Positions 1 through 7,129 are shown, counted from the first letter of the stretch. The stretch: DNA of 10,074 bases from an uncultured Veillonella sp. (GCA_902478055.1 CABSJL010000033.1:1-10074); one strand, 5' to 3'. Made by a program: numbers and translations. Notes: generated by a model from the letters alone, not told the origin.

Positions 1-524
1 GTGAAATGGAGCATTTACATGCTATCGAGCGTTTAACAAAACGTAAAATTGCACGCCGTCGTGCACCATCCTTAGGTGAAGTTCTTGAAGGTCAACAACG
101 TTTGGCTATTGAAAGCCTCGTTGAAATGACAGATAATTTAGAAGCATTGGCGCCATTCAAATCTAGTGCAGAGGAATTGTTAAACGATACAGATTCCGTA
201 ACACTATTGGCAGCAGCTCTTAAATTGTTAACAAAAGAACCAGATACGACTCCTGTAAATATTACAGAAGAAAAACCATTGCGTGTACGCCGTCGCCGTG
301 AAGGTGGCCGTAATGACCGCCGCCGTGGTGACCGTCGTAGAGATGGTGATCGCCGCCGTGATGGAGATCGTCGTCGCGATGACCGTCCTCGTCGTAGCCG
401 CGATGACCGTAGAGGTGAACGTCGTGATGACCGTCGCAGAGATGACCGTCGATCTGATCGTCCACGTGGTGACAGAAAACCTCGTCATCAAGGTGAAGGT
501 TTCAAACCTTACTTTAAAGACTAA
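1..524 (+). CDS. DEAD-box ATP-dependent RNA helicase, C-terminal part (5' end outside window)
   Basis: The reading frame is open to the left edge (a GAA codon precedes the ATG at position 6), so that ATG is internal and the helicase core lies outside the window. The visible N-terminal stretch has the IERLTKRKI-RRRAPSLGEV pattern that follows helicase motif VI in CshA/DeaD-type RNA helicases. A helical segment follows (about fragment residues 35-80), and then from residue 92 to the end an extremely Arg/Asp-rich tail built of RRD, GDRRR and DDRR units, closing with PYFKD. Such basic tails in this family bind RNA non-specifically and help recruit ribosomal or mRNA substrates; the usual roles are ribosome assembly, RNA decay and cold adaptation. 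The stop is followed at once by a strong terminator, so this is the last gene of its transcript. The family call rests on the short post-motif-VI region and the tail; the catalytic motifs cannot be seen. Confidence 0.82.
   Translation, partial: EMEHLHAIERLTKRKIARRRAPSLGEVLEGQQRLAIESLVEMTDNLEALAPFKSSAEELLNDTDSVTLLAAALKLLTKEPDTTPVNITEEKPLRVRRRREGGRNDRRRGDRRRDGDRRRDGDRRRDDRPRRSRDDRRGERRDDRRRDDRRSDRPRGDRKPRHQGEGFKPYFKD
284..480 (+). repeat. Degenerate in-gene repeats encoding the Arg/Asp tail
   Basis: The DNA of the helicase tail is a run of imperfect short repeats of CGYCGY and GAYGACCGT type. GATGACCGT occurs exactly four times, at 378, 402, 426 and 441, always in the same frame (steps of 24, 24 and 15). 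The repetition also opens spurious reading frames in other frames and on the other strand. Confidence 0.75.
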
Positions 525-527
525 TAG

Positions 528-561
528 AATGTGGATTGCCTTTGGGCAATCCACATTTTTT
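528..561 (+). terminator. Intrinsic terminator of the helicase gene
   Basis: A perfect 13-bp stem (528-540 with 545-557, core GTGGATTGCC/GGCAATCCAC) has a TTTG tetraloop and a T run at 556-561. It starts 4 nt after the helicase stop codon and separates that gene from perR. Confidence 0.93.
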
Positions 562-588
562 ATTACTTAATAGTTAATACTATCTATC

Positions 589-617
589 TTGATAAGTGTT
601 GAGAATTCTGCTATAAT
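589..617 (+). promoter_or_regulatory. Sigma70-type promoter of perR
   Basis: TTGATA (589-594), a 17-nt spacer and TATAAT (612-617) form a near-consensus promoter pointing at the Fur-family gene at 701. The predicted start near 624 gives a leader of about 75 nt. Confidence 0.85.
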
Positions 618-632
618 AGATAATAATTATTT
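618..632 (+). promoter_or_regulatory. Putative PerR/Fur-type operator at the perR promoter
   Basis: AGATAATAATTATTT is a 7-1-7 inverted repeat with a perfect ATAAT-A-ATTAT core. It matches 10 of the 14 defined bases of the Bacillus Per box (TTATAATNATTATAA). It abuts the -10 element and covers the expected start site, where bound repressor would block RNA polymerase. Autoregulation is typical of perR genes. AT-rich sequence can give such palindromes by chance. Confidence 0.6.
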
Positions 633-638
633 CTTGTG

Positions 639-658
639 AATGGCCGATAATGGTCGAT
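639..658 (+). repeat. Adjacent 10-bp direct repeats in the perR leader
   Basis: AATGGCCGAT (639-648) is followed directly by AATGGTCGAT (649-658), nine of ten bases identical. The 10-bp step equals about one helical turn. They lie in the transcribed leader, downstream of the operator-like palindrome. Function unknown. Confidence 0.6.
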
Positions 659-700
659 GCCTTATAGATTTCCAAGTGGAGAAAGGTAGAGTAGAGTATT

Positions 701-1120
701 ATGGATATCGCACAAATTCTGCGTAGCCAAGGGTTCAAAGTAACCCCACAACGTATTGCGATTTATGATGCCTTGCGTGGTCATCATGATCATCCAACAG
801 CAGAAATGTTGTATCATACGTTGCGCCCTGAACATCCAAGCATGAGCTTGGCAACAGTGTACAAGACGATGGAGATTTTTGAAAAAATCGGTCTTGTAAA
901 AATTTTAGAAGTAGGTGATGAGCGCGCTCATTACGATTGGGACACACAAGCTCATTCCCATATCCGTTGCATTCGTTGTAATAAGGTAGAGGATATGATG
1001 GGCATTGATTTACAAGCTATCAAAACAATTGCTGATCAAGGTAGCGAGTATCAAATCACAGGTCAACATATTACCTTTGAAGGTGTATGCCCTGAGTGTG
1101 CTAAAAAAGAAAGCCATTAA
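701..1120 (+). CDS. perR: Fur-family peroxide-responsive repressor, PerR-like
   Basis: This 139-residue cytoplasmic metalloregulator has an N-terminal winged helix (TPQR at 15-18, SLATVYKTMEIF at 49-60) and a C-terminal metal-binding dimerisation domain. Residues matching the Bacillus PerR regulatory Fe/Mn site are all visible: H31, D79, H85, H87 and D98. The structural zinc cysteines are C90, C93, C130 and C133. Aspartate at the D98 position and the C-terminal CPECAKKESH, close to the PerR ending, favour PerR over Fur or Zur. In PerR, Fe-dependent peroxide oxidation of the two site histidines (here H31 and H85) releases the protein from DNA and induces catalase, peroxiredoxin and related genes. 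The start is fixed by an in-frame TAG at 692-694; the likely ribosome site GGAGAAAGG (678-686) sits rather far upstream. It is monocistronic between two hairpins. Fur-family membership is near certain; the PerR subclass is likely. Confidence 0.87.
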   Translation: MDIAQILRSQGFKVTPQRIAIYDALRGHHDHPTAEMLYHTLRPEHPSMSLATVYKTMEIFEKIGLVKILEVGDERAHYDWDTQAHSHIRCIRCNKVEDMMGIDLQAIKTIADQGSEYQITGQHITFEGVCPECAKKESH

Positions 1121-1123
1121 TAC

Positions 1124-1164
1124 ATAACCCCTGTCGCGAAGGGCTCCTTCACGGCAGGGGTTAT
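1124..1164 (+). terminator. Long hairpin after perR, probable terminator
   Basis: ATAACCCCTG (1124-1133) pairs perfectly with CAGGGGTTAT (1155-1164). The interior continues with nearly complete pairing (1134-1142 with 1146-1154, one mismatch and one G-U) around a 3-nt loop. The position just after the stop codon fits a terminator, but the downstream tract is ATTAGTTATA rather than a T run, so it could also be an mRNA 3'-end stabiliser. Confidence 0.6.
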
Positions 1165-1247
1165 ATTAGTTATATATGTCTTATATTCATTAGGCTTTTG
1201 GAATAGATGTAAGCGTAATAGAATAGTTCTTAGAATTAAGTATGTTA

Positions 1248-1279
1248 GAATTATAAAATTATAGAATTATAGAATTATA
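1248..1279 (+). repeat. Octanucleotide tandem array before nfo
   Basis: Four head-to-tail 8-bp units, GAATTATA, AAATTATA, GAATTATA, GAATTATA, end 8 nt before the nfo ribosome binding site. Each junction creates a TATA(A/G)A string resembling a -10 hexamer, and no better nfo promoter is obvious in the AT-rich 1165-1247 region. Copy number could alter promoter or leader spacing. Confidence 0.75.
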
Positions 1280-1297
1280 TAAATATAAAGGAGTAGT

Positions 1298-2134
1298 ATG
1301 TTTGTCATCGGCAGTCATTTATCAATTAGCAAAGGTTATTTAAATATGGGGAAGGAAGCTACTAAAATTGGTGGCAATACATTCCAATACTTTACACGCA
1401 ATCCTCGTGGCGGTGGTATGCGAGCTCTCGACTTAGAGGATATGAACAGCCTTGGTGCATATATGAAAGAACATAACTTTGGTACTTTATTAGCTCATGC
1501 ACCATATACATATAACCCATGTGCTGCAAAGGAAGATTTGCGCGCCTTTGCTAAACAATCCATGAAAGAAGACTTGGAGCGCATGGAATATTTACCGGGT
1601 CAAATGTATAACTTTCACCCAGGTAGCCATGTGAAGCAAGGTGTGGATCAAGGCATCGAATATATCGTAGAATGTTTGAACGAAATTTTGTTCCCTGGCA
1701 TGAAAACAACCGTTCTATTGGAAGTAATGGCTGGTAAGGGCACAGAAATTGGTTCTCGTTTTGAAGAGATTGCACGCATCATCGATGGTGTTAAACTTAA
1801 AGAGTATATGGGCGTATGCGTTGATACGTGCCATATCCACGAAGGTGGTTATGATATTGTCAATAATCTTGATGGTGTTATCGAGGAGTTTGACCGTATT
1901 GTTGGTTTAGACCGTTTAAAAGCGATTCACTTGAACGACTCTAAAAATCCTATGGGTGCTCATAAAGATCGTCATGAAAAAATTGGGGAAGGTCATATTG
2001 GTATCGATGCTATCGCTCGCATTGTGACACATCCTAAATTGACAAATTTGCCGTTCTATTTGGAAACGCCAAATGAATTAGACGGCTATGCGAAAGAGAT
2101 TGCTATGTTGCGCTCTATTGTAGAGAATCAATAA
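1298..2134 (+). CDS. nfo: Endonuclease IV (apurinic/apyrimidinic endonuclease)
   Basis: This 278-residue TIM-barrel enzyme is normal length for the family. It cleaves the backbone 5' of abasic sites and removes 3' blocking groups in base excision repair, using a three-zinc centre. All nine expected metal ligands can be placed: H67, H107, E142, D176, H179, H211, D224, H226 and E256, in the contexts AHAPY, NFHPGSH, LLEVMAG, CVDTCHIHEGGYD, IHLNDSK, KDRHEKIGEGHIG and YLETPNE. AAAGGAG (1287-1293) lies 4 nt before the ATG, and the protein starts with the typical FVIGSHLS strand, so the start is secure. It follows perR but is separated from it by a hairpin and an AT-rich tract, so it probably has its own transcript; sbcD starts 86 nt downstream and may share it. 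Peroxide is a major source of the lesions it repairs, which makes the PerR neighbour sensible. Confidence 0.97.
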   Translation: MFVIGSHLSISKGYLNMGKEATKIGGNTFQYFTRNPRGGGMRALDLEDMNSLGAYMKEHNFGTLLAHAPYTYNPCAAKEDLRAFAKQSMKEDLERMEYLPGQMYNFHPGSHVKQGVDQGIEYIVECLNEILFPGMKTTVLLEVMAGKGTEIGSRFEEIARIIDGVKLKEYMGVCVDTCHIHEGGYDIVNNLDGVIEEFDRIVGLDRLKAIHLNDSKNPMGAHKDRHEKIGEGHIGIDAIARIVTHPKLTNLPFYLETPNELDGYAKEIAMLRSIVENQ

Positions 2135-2153
2135 TTAAGCTGAAACGTAGTTT

Positions 2154-2179
2154 TAGTTATATAATAATTTATATAGCTA
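2154..2179 (+). other. AT-rich inverted repeat between nfo and sbcD, with TATAAT
   Basis: A 10-bp stem with one G-U pair (2154-2163 with 2170-2179) closes a 6-nt loop, without a following T run. It contains a perfect TATAAT at 2160-2165, but only poor -35 candidates exist (TTAAGC at 2135, spacer 19). It could be a weak sbcDC promoter or simply AT-rich spacer. Confidence 0.3.
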
Positions 2180-2220
2180 CATTTACATAAGATATAGGGA
2201 GAGCTGGAAAGGGGGATAAA

Positions 2221-3591
2221 ATGCGTTTTTTACATACTGCCGATTGGCATTTAGGACGTATTTTTTATGGTCAGTACTTAACCGAAGACCAAGCTCATGT
2301 GTTGGAGAATCAGTTCTTTTCTATTTTGAAAGATGAAAAAATCGATGGCATATTGCTAGCAGGGGATGTATTTGATCGAGCAGTGCCACCAATTGAAGCC
2401 GTTGAGCTGTGGGACTCCATTATTACGCGCCTCGCTATGGATTATAAGGTACCACTTTTTGTAGTAAGTGGTAATCACGATGGAGCAGAACGCCTTGAGG
2501 TGGGCCGCTCTATGTTAAGTTGTTCTGGCATTCATATTTGGGGTTCCCCTCATCATGCATTACAACCATTTGAGTTTGAAGGCGCTGACGGTAAGGTCGC
2601 TATTTGCCCTATGCCTTTCAGCGAGCCCCGTCGCATTGGGGATGCATTAGGACTAGGCTCTGCTAATAATTCTTTACAAACTATTCAAAGTTTAGAGAAT
2701 GCCATAGATGCAGACACTAAGACTAAAGCAAAATCTAAGCGTTCTAAATCTAAAAAAGCATCCGTAGATATTATTGAGGATTCTTTGTTTGCTAGTGTTG
2801 ATATGGCAGATACAAATTTAGCTGATGTAGAAACAAATGACGTAGTAACACAAGATTTGGACCGAAATAATGAGACTACTCTAAATCTACATAATTACGA
2901 CCAAATGTATCAAGCTTGGAGTAACCATTTACGAACTCAAGTGCCAAAGGGAATGCGTAGTATTGCCATTAGCCATGCCTTTGTAATGGGCGGAGAAATA
3001 TGTGAATCTGAGCGTACCTTATCTATTGGTGGTAGTGAACAAGTAAGCCCACAAGTTTTTAAGGACTTTCACTATACAGCTCTTGGCCATTTGCACGGCC
3101 CGCAACGGATGGGGGCAGATTATATCCGCTATAGCGGATCACCTTTAAAGTATTCCTTTGATGAGCATACGCAGAAGAAGTCTTTCACCATTATTGACAT
3201 GGATGCAAAGGGAAAGGTTGATATTAGTACCATTCCTGTAGAGGCGAAGCGCGATGTTGTGATATTGGAAGGCTATTTTGAAGACCTGCTAAACAATAAG
3301 AAATTACAGGCTAAGCATAAAGATGATTATGTGCAAGCCCGTTTGCTAGATACGATGCCTATTATGGATGGGATGGCTAAGTTGCGCCAAGTCTATCATC
3401 GCTGTATGACCATTGATCTAGCAGGTCGTGTGGCAGCGCCTGTGGCTGACATGGGGGATGCAGTCTTTAAAGAGTTAAACGAGCGTCAACTATTTAACCA
3501 ATTTGCCGAAACTGTATGGAAAGAACCATTAACAGAGCGAGAACAACAATACATCAACTCTGTATGGGACCGAATTTTAAAGGAGGACTAA
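2221..3591 (+). CDS. sbcD: SbcCD nuclease subunit SbcD (Mre11-type)
   Basis: This is the 456-residue metallophosphoesterase subunit of the SbcCD complex, an ATP-dependent dsDNA exonuclease and ssDNA endonuclease that opens hairpins and processes blocked ends. Phosphoesterase motifs appear in order: D8-W-H10-L-G, G48-D49-V-F-D, G84-N85-H86-D87, SH252 and GH290-L-H292, giving the two-metal site. The C-terminal capping and SbcC-interaction region follows from about residue 330. The protein is longer than the roughly 400-residue E. coli form because of a low-complexity insertion at about residues 150-222: first lysine/serine-rich (TKTKAKSKRSKSKK), then acidic and asparagine-rich. The ribosome site AAGGGGG (2209-2215) lies 5 nt before the ATG. 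sbcC begins at the base after the sbcD stop, so the two are co-translated. Confidence 0.95.
   Translation: MRFLHTADWHLGRIFYGQYLTEDQAHVLENQFFSILKDEKIDGILLAGDVFDRAVPPIEAVELWDSIITRLAMDYKVPLFVVSGNHDGAERLEVGRSMLSCSGIHIWGSPHHALQPFEFEGADGKVAICPMPFSEPRRIGDALGLGSANNSLQTIQSLENAIDADTKTKAKSKRSKSKKASVDIIEDSLFASVDMADTNLADVETNDVVTQDLDRNNETTLNLHNYDQMYQAWSNHLRTQVPKGMRSIAISHAFVMGGEICESERTLSIGGSEQVSPQVFKDFHYTALGHLHGPQRMGADYIRYSGSPLKYSFDEHTQKKSFTIIDMDAKGKVDISTIPVEAKRDVVILEGYFEDLLNNKKLQAKHKDDYVQARLLDTMPIMDGMAKLRQVYHRCMTIDLAGRVAAPVADMGDAVFKELNERQLFNQFAETVWKEPLTEREQQYINSVWDRILKED
2650..2886 (+). other. Low-complexity insertion within SbcD
   Basis: Codons for about residues 144-222 encode a Ser/Asn/Gln-rich lead-in, a basic K/S/T run (from residue 165) and an acidic Asp/Val/Thr/Asn stretch, between the phosphoesterase core segment ending MPFSEPRR and the strand leading to H252. 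It has no recognisable motif, and the frame stays open, so it is an in-frame insertion or linker rather than a disruption. Boundaries are approximate. Confidence 0.6.
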
Positions 3592-6500
3592 ATGAAGCCT
3601 ATATCTTTAACTATAGAAGCCTTTGGTCCATACCGCGACTCGGTTACCTTGGACTTTAACGAGCTTCAAGACCATTCTATGTTCCTCATCTCTGGTCCTA
3701 CGGGGGCAGGTAAAACATCTATACTAGATGCCATGGTGTATGCCTTATATGGTGAGCCTAGTGGAGAGGTGCGTAAAACAGATGCAATTCGCAGTGACTT
3801 TGCAGAACCTGATCGTATGACGCGGGTAGATTTTTCCTTTGCTATCGGTGATGCTCAGTACCGTGTTGAAAGACTGCCAAAGCAAATGGTTGCAAAGAAA
3901 CGTGGTACAGGTATGCGTGAGCAGAATGCTAGTGCTACTGTTTACGAAATGAAAGATAGGGAGTGGAAAGTTATCGCTACCTCTGCAGCGGCTATTCGCG
4001 ATACAGTTCAACGAATCATAGGCTTTCGTAAGGATCAATTCTTACAGGTGGTTCTTTTACCGCAAGGGGAGTTCCGAAAATTACTAGTAGCCTCCACTAG
4101 TGAACGGGAGGAGTTATTACATACACTCTTTAGAACCGAGTTGTACCGAAGATTACAAGATGCTCTAAAAGCTTCTTATGATGACGCAAAAGCAGGGATT
4201 GAAGAAAATCTAACAAAACAGAATGCATTGCTGCAATCCATTCCACATGACGAAGACATACCCGTACTAACCATTGAACATGTACGAGATCTTTTGAAAC
4301 ATAGAGAGCCACACCGAGATGCTCTTGTTATTGAGCGTGATAAAGCTGTAACTGTAGTGGAGCAGTTCAATACGTTGCGAAATGAGTGGGTCTTATATAA
4401 CCAAGCACAACAATCTCTTGCAGAGGCTATCTCTAAATTAGACCTCGTGAAAGCCAGAGAAGCGGAGCGTGCTAGCTTACGTGAAAAGGTTCAGTTCCTT
4501 ACTTCTTTAACGCCAAGCTTTGAGTTATATAAACAGTTTACTGATAAGCAGTCGGTGTTAAAAACCTTGGAAACGTCACTTTCAGAGGCTGAAAAAAATG
4601 TAGACAGTGCAACTCAATATGAGTCTAAATGTATAGAGGCTCATGCAGTATTAGAAGCTCAAGCTGAAACTATGCAAGCTAAGCGAACTACGCTTGCCCA
4701 AATGGAACAGCAGTCAGAAAAGTTTAATGAGTTAGCACTGCTAAATAAGGAACTGAGCACATTAAAGAGTAACTTACTGACAAAGGACCGTGAGAAAAGC
4801 GAAGCTGCGTTACAGGCACAGCATAAGACAGTAGCTGATTTAGAGGCTAAGTTAGTTGCGGACAGGCAGCAGTTACAAGGTAATAGCAAAACGTTAGACT
4901 CTATTTATCGTATCCAAGAACAGTTAAGTCATTTGCAACGATATTCTGAATTGGTTGCTGAGAAACAGAAGGTTCAAAATGATATCGATGCTAAAGATAA
5001 GGCATTAGCTACGCTTGATGAATTTGTAAAGAATTCAAAGGTGCAGCTTGAACGGTTAGAACATTTGATGGCAGAAGGGCGTGCCTTTGAACTCGTTCAT
5101 TTAGTCGTAGATAACGAACCTTGTCCAGTATGCGGCTCTACAGAGCATCCACAGTTGGCAGCCAAGCCTGAGTTATATCCCACTAAAGAGGAGATAGAAG
5201 AGGCTCGTGCCGTGCGTGATCTTGAGTTACAAAAGCAAGCTAGTGAAATTGGTCAGAAAGAAACGTTAGCTCTTCGTCTACATGAGTTGGATCAGCAAAT
5301 TAAAGACCAAGTTTCTCAGTTGAAGTCATCTATTGAGAGTTTTTCAGAAGAGGCTTTTGCTTCTATTCAACATGACTTGTTATCCAAAATGGAACAGCTT
5401 ACAACCTTGCGTAGCGACACTGAACAACTGAGCAACACTATAGCTAATACTGAGGGGGACCTTAGTGCGGCTAAAGATACACTAGCGAAACTGGAGACGG
5501 CTCATAAGGAATTACTTGATAACTTGCACAATTTAGAGGTTCAGATTAGTACGGTACAGGCTAAAATTGATGTTCTTTCTGAAAGTTTGCCAACTACGGA
5601 TGTAGCTGCATGGCATAAAGAGATAGAATCATTGGTATCTGAGCTTGCAGACTACGATGAACAGGTGAAAGTTTGTAAAGCAAATCTAGATTCTGCTAGA
5701 GAAGTGCTCAATGCTAAACGGGGACGTCTAGAAACCTTATTTGCCCAAGTGCAGGAAGACAAAAAAAATCTTGATGTACTCAATAAAGACTATGTAGAAT
5801 CATTGCAATCGATTTCTTTATCTGAAGATGACTTTATAGATGCGTTGGATGATTATAAGGCTTTAGATACGTTTAGAACTGAACTACATGCATTGGACGA
5901 GGCTTTCAATAAAGCTCAAGCTGTATATGATGCGGCATTGAAGCATGCTCAATCTGTAGTGAAGCCAAGTGATACGGTTTCCAATGAAGTATATGATGCA
6001 GCAGTAGAACAGCGTGATGATTTAGTGGGTTCTCTTGCGGCTTGGGATAGAGAAACGAAACATATTGAAACGACACTAGTTTCTCTAGAAACACTTGAAC
6101 AAGCTATGGGAGAAGCCAGTGAGGAAGTGACTTTCTTAAGTCGCCTAAATGACTTGGCAAATGGCGGTGAACAAGGGTTTAAAAATGTAACCTTTGAGCG
6201 CTATGTATTGGGAGCTATTTTAGATGAAGTCGTATATGCAGCCAATTTACGGCTTCAAACGATGAGCCGTAATCGTTATTCCTTGGAACGTTCTGACTAT
6301 ACAGGTGGTGGACGGGGCAAACAAGGCCTTGATTTGGCAGTCATGGATGCTTTCACAGGTCAATCAAGACCTGCGAATACCTTATCTGGTGGTGAAACAT
6401 TCTTGGCCTCTATGGCACTTGCCTTAGGTCTTGCTGATGTTATTCAAAGTTATGCTGGTGGTATTCATATGGATACAATGTTTATCGACGAAGGCTTTGG

Positions 6501-6675
6501 TACACTTGATCCCGATACATTGGAACTCGCCATGGAAACACTGGTGAAATTACAATCGTCAGGTCGTCTTATCGGCATGATTTCCCATGTACCTGAATTA
6601 AAGACTCGTATACCGGCCCACTTAGAGGTCACACGTGGTGACGATGGTAGTACGGCAAAATTTGTTATTAACTAG
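3592..6675 (+). CDS. sbcC: SbcCD nuclease subunit SbcC (Rad50-type SMC-like ATPase)
   Basis: This 1027-residue ATPase partner of SbcD is close to the E. coli length. The N-terminal half-ATPase carries Walker A GPTGAGKT at 35-42. A long heptad-like coiled coil runs out from about 180 to 500 and back from about 530 to 860. At the apex is the zinc-hook motif C511-P-V-C514, through which two SbcC molecules join. The C-terminal half-ATPase has the ABC signature LSGGE at 931-935, Walker B ending in D966-E967 and the D-loop GTLD at 970-973, so both catalytic halves are complete. AAGGAGG at 3580-3586, inside the end of sbcD, serves its ATG, which directly follows the sbcD TAA. Such complexes act in the cytoplasm on stalled forks, hairpins and protein-blocked ends. 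A 79-nt gap separates it from the next gene. Confidence 0.97.
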   Translation: MKPISLTIEAFGPYRDSVTLDFNELQDHSMFLISGPTGAGKTSILDAMVYALYGEPSGEVRKTDAIRSDFAEPDRMTRVDFSFAIGDAQYRVERLPKQMVAKKRGTGMREQNASATVYEMKDREWKVIATSAAAIRDTVQRIIGFRKDQFLQVVLLPQGEFRKLLVASTSEREELLHTLFRTELYRRLQDALKASYDDAKAGIEENLTKQNALLQSIPHDEDIPVLTIEHVRDLLKHREPHRDALVIERDKAVTVVEQFNTLRNEWVLYNQAQQSLAEAISKLDLVKAREAERASLREKVQFLTSLTPSFELYKQFTDKQSVLKTLETSLSEAEKNVDSATQYESKCIEAHAVLEAQAETMQAKRTTLAQMEQQSEKFNELALLNKELSTLKSNLLTKDREKSEAALQAQHKTVADLEAKLVADRQQLQGNSKTLDSIYRIQEQLSHLQRYSELVAEKQKVQNDIDAKDKALATLDEFVKNSKVQLERLEHLMAEGRAFELVHLVVDNEPCPVCGSTEHPQLAAKPELYPTKEEIEEARAVRDLELQKQASEIGQKETLALRLHELDQQIKDQVSQLKSSIESFSEEAFASIQHDLLSKMEQLTTLRSDTEQLSNTIANTEGDLSAAKDTLAKLETAHKELLDNLHNLEVQISTVQAKIDVLSESLPTTDVAAWHKEIESLVSELADYDEQVKVCKANLDSAREVLNAKRGRLETLFAQVQEDKKNLDVLNKDYVESLQSISLSEDDFIDALDDYKALDTFRTELHALDEAFNKAQAVYDAALKHAQSVVKPSDTVSNEVYDAAVEQRDDLVGSLAAWDRETKHIETTLVSLETLEQAMGEASEEVTFLSRLNDLANGGEQGFKNVTFERYVLGAILDEVVYAANLRLQTMSRNRYSLERSDYTGGGRGKQGLDLAVMDAFTGQSRPANTLSGGETFLASMALALGLADVIQSYAGGIHMDTMFIDEGFGTLDPDTLELAMETLVKLQSSGRLIGMISHVPELKTRIPAHLEVTRGDDGSTAKFVIN

Positions 6676-6754
6676 CTATAGAATTGTCAAATGTGATACT
6701 ATTAAAAGAGGAGAATTCCTACAAAAACATACTGGAATTAATTAAGGAGGTCCT

Positions 6755-7129
6755 ATGAAGTTTTCATTTGCTCATAATAATATAAATGTTAAGGATCTTG
6801 ATAAGAGTTTAGCATTCTATAAAGAGGCCTTGTTACTTGAGGAATCTCGCCGTTTGGAAGATCCAAGTGGTGCTTTCACTCTTGTATATTTAAAAAGTCC
6901 ATACACAGCGCATGAACTAGAACTTACATGGTTGCGCGACTGGGATCGCCCTTATAATTTAGGGGACAATGAATTCCATTTAGCGTTTTATGTAGATGAC
7001 TACGAAGCAGCTCTTAAAAAGCATAAAGAGATGGGGGTTGTAGCTTACGAAAATGCTGATATGGGCATTTACTTTATTGCCGATCCAGACGGGTATTGGA
7101 CAGAAATTATTCCAGCAGGTAAATACTAA
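6755..7129 (+). CDS. gloA: Glyoxalase I-like VOC-superfamily enzyme (lactoylglutathione lyase family)
   Basis: A 124-residue protein with two beta-alpha-beta-beta-beta modules of the vicinal-oxygen-chelate fold. The four metal ligands of bacterial glyoxalase I can be aligned: H7 (FAHNNINV), E56 (ELELTW), H75 (NEFHLAF) and E117 (DPDGYWTEII). Family members convert the hemithioacetal of methylglyoxal and a thiol into a lactoyl thioester, detoxifying a glycolytic by-product. Whether the thiol here is glutathione, or the substrate something else, cannot be read from the sequence. The start is supported by a perfect AAGGAGGT at 6744-6751, 3 nt before the ATG. It opens a compact run of genes: its TAA shares a base with the tcdA ATG. 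No convincing promoter is seen in 6676-6754, so read-through from sbcC is possible. Confidence 0.85.
   Translation: MKFSFAHNNINVKDLDKSLAFYKEALLLEESRRLEDPSGAFTLVYLKSPYTAHELELTWLRDWDRPYNLGDNEFHLAFYVDDYEAALKKHKEMGVVAYENADMGIYFIADPDGYWTEIIPAGKY

Noticed and set aside
284..480. CRISPR-like or satellite array
   Set aside because: Units are short, degenerate, in codon register and within a long open frame; there are no unique spacers.
283..570. 95-codon + strand reading frame overlapping the helicase tail, and antisense frames at 228-554 and 262-465
   Set aside because: They arise from the repetitive CGT/GAC codons of the Arg/Asp tail; their products are low-complexity, have no ribosome site, and two run through the terminator hairpin.
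599..617. TTGAGA (599-604) as the perR -35
   Set aside because: The spacer to TATAAT is only 7 nt; TTGATA at 589-594 gives the correct 17 nt.
1242..1279. Possible Per box in the AT-rich region before nfo
   Set aside because: The half-sites are in direct-repeat rather than 7-1-7 inverted arrangement; TATAA-AA-TTATA has the wrong spacing, and the resemblance comes from the 8-bp tandem units.
2154..2179. Terminator after nfo
   Set aside because: The stem is almost all A-T with a G-U pair and has no T run, so termination is unlikely.
6676..6754. A small gene or promoter between sbcC and gloA, suggested by a second AGAGGAG at about 6707
   Set aside because: No start codon follows it at a usable distance, and TTGTCA at 6684 has no -10 at proper spacing.
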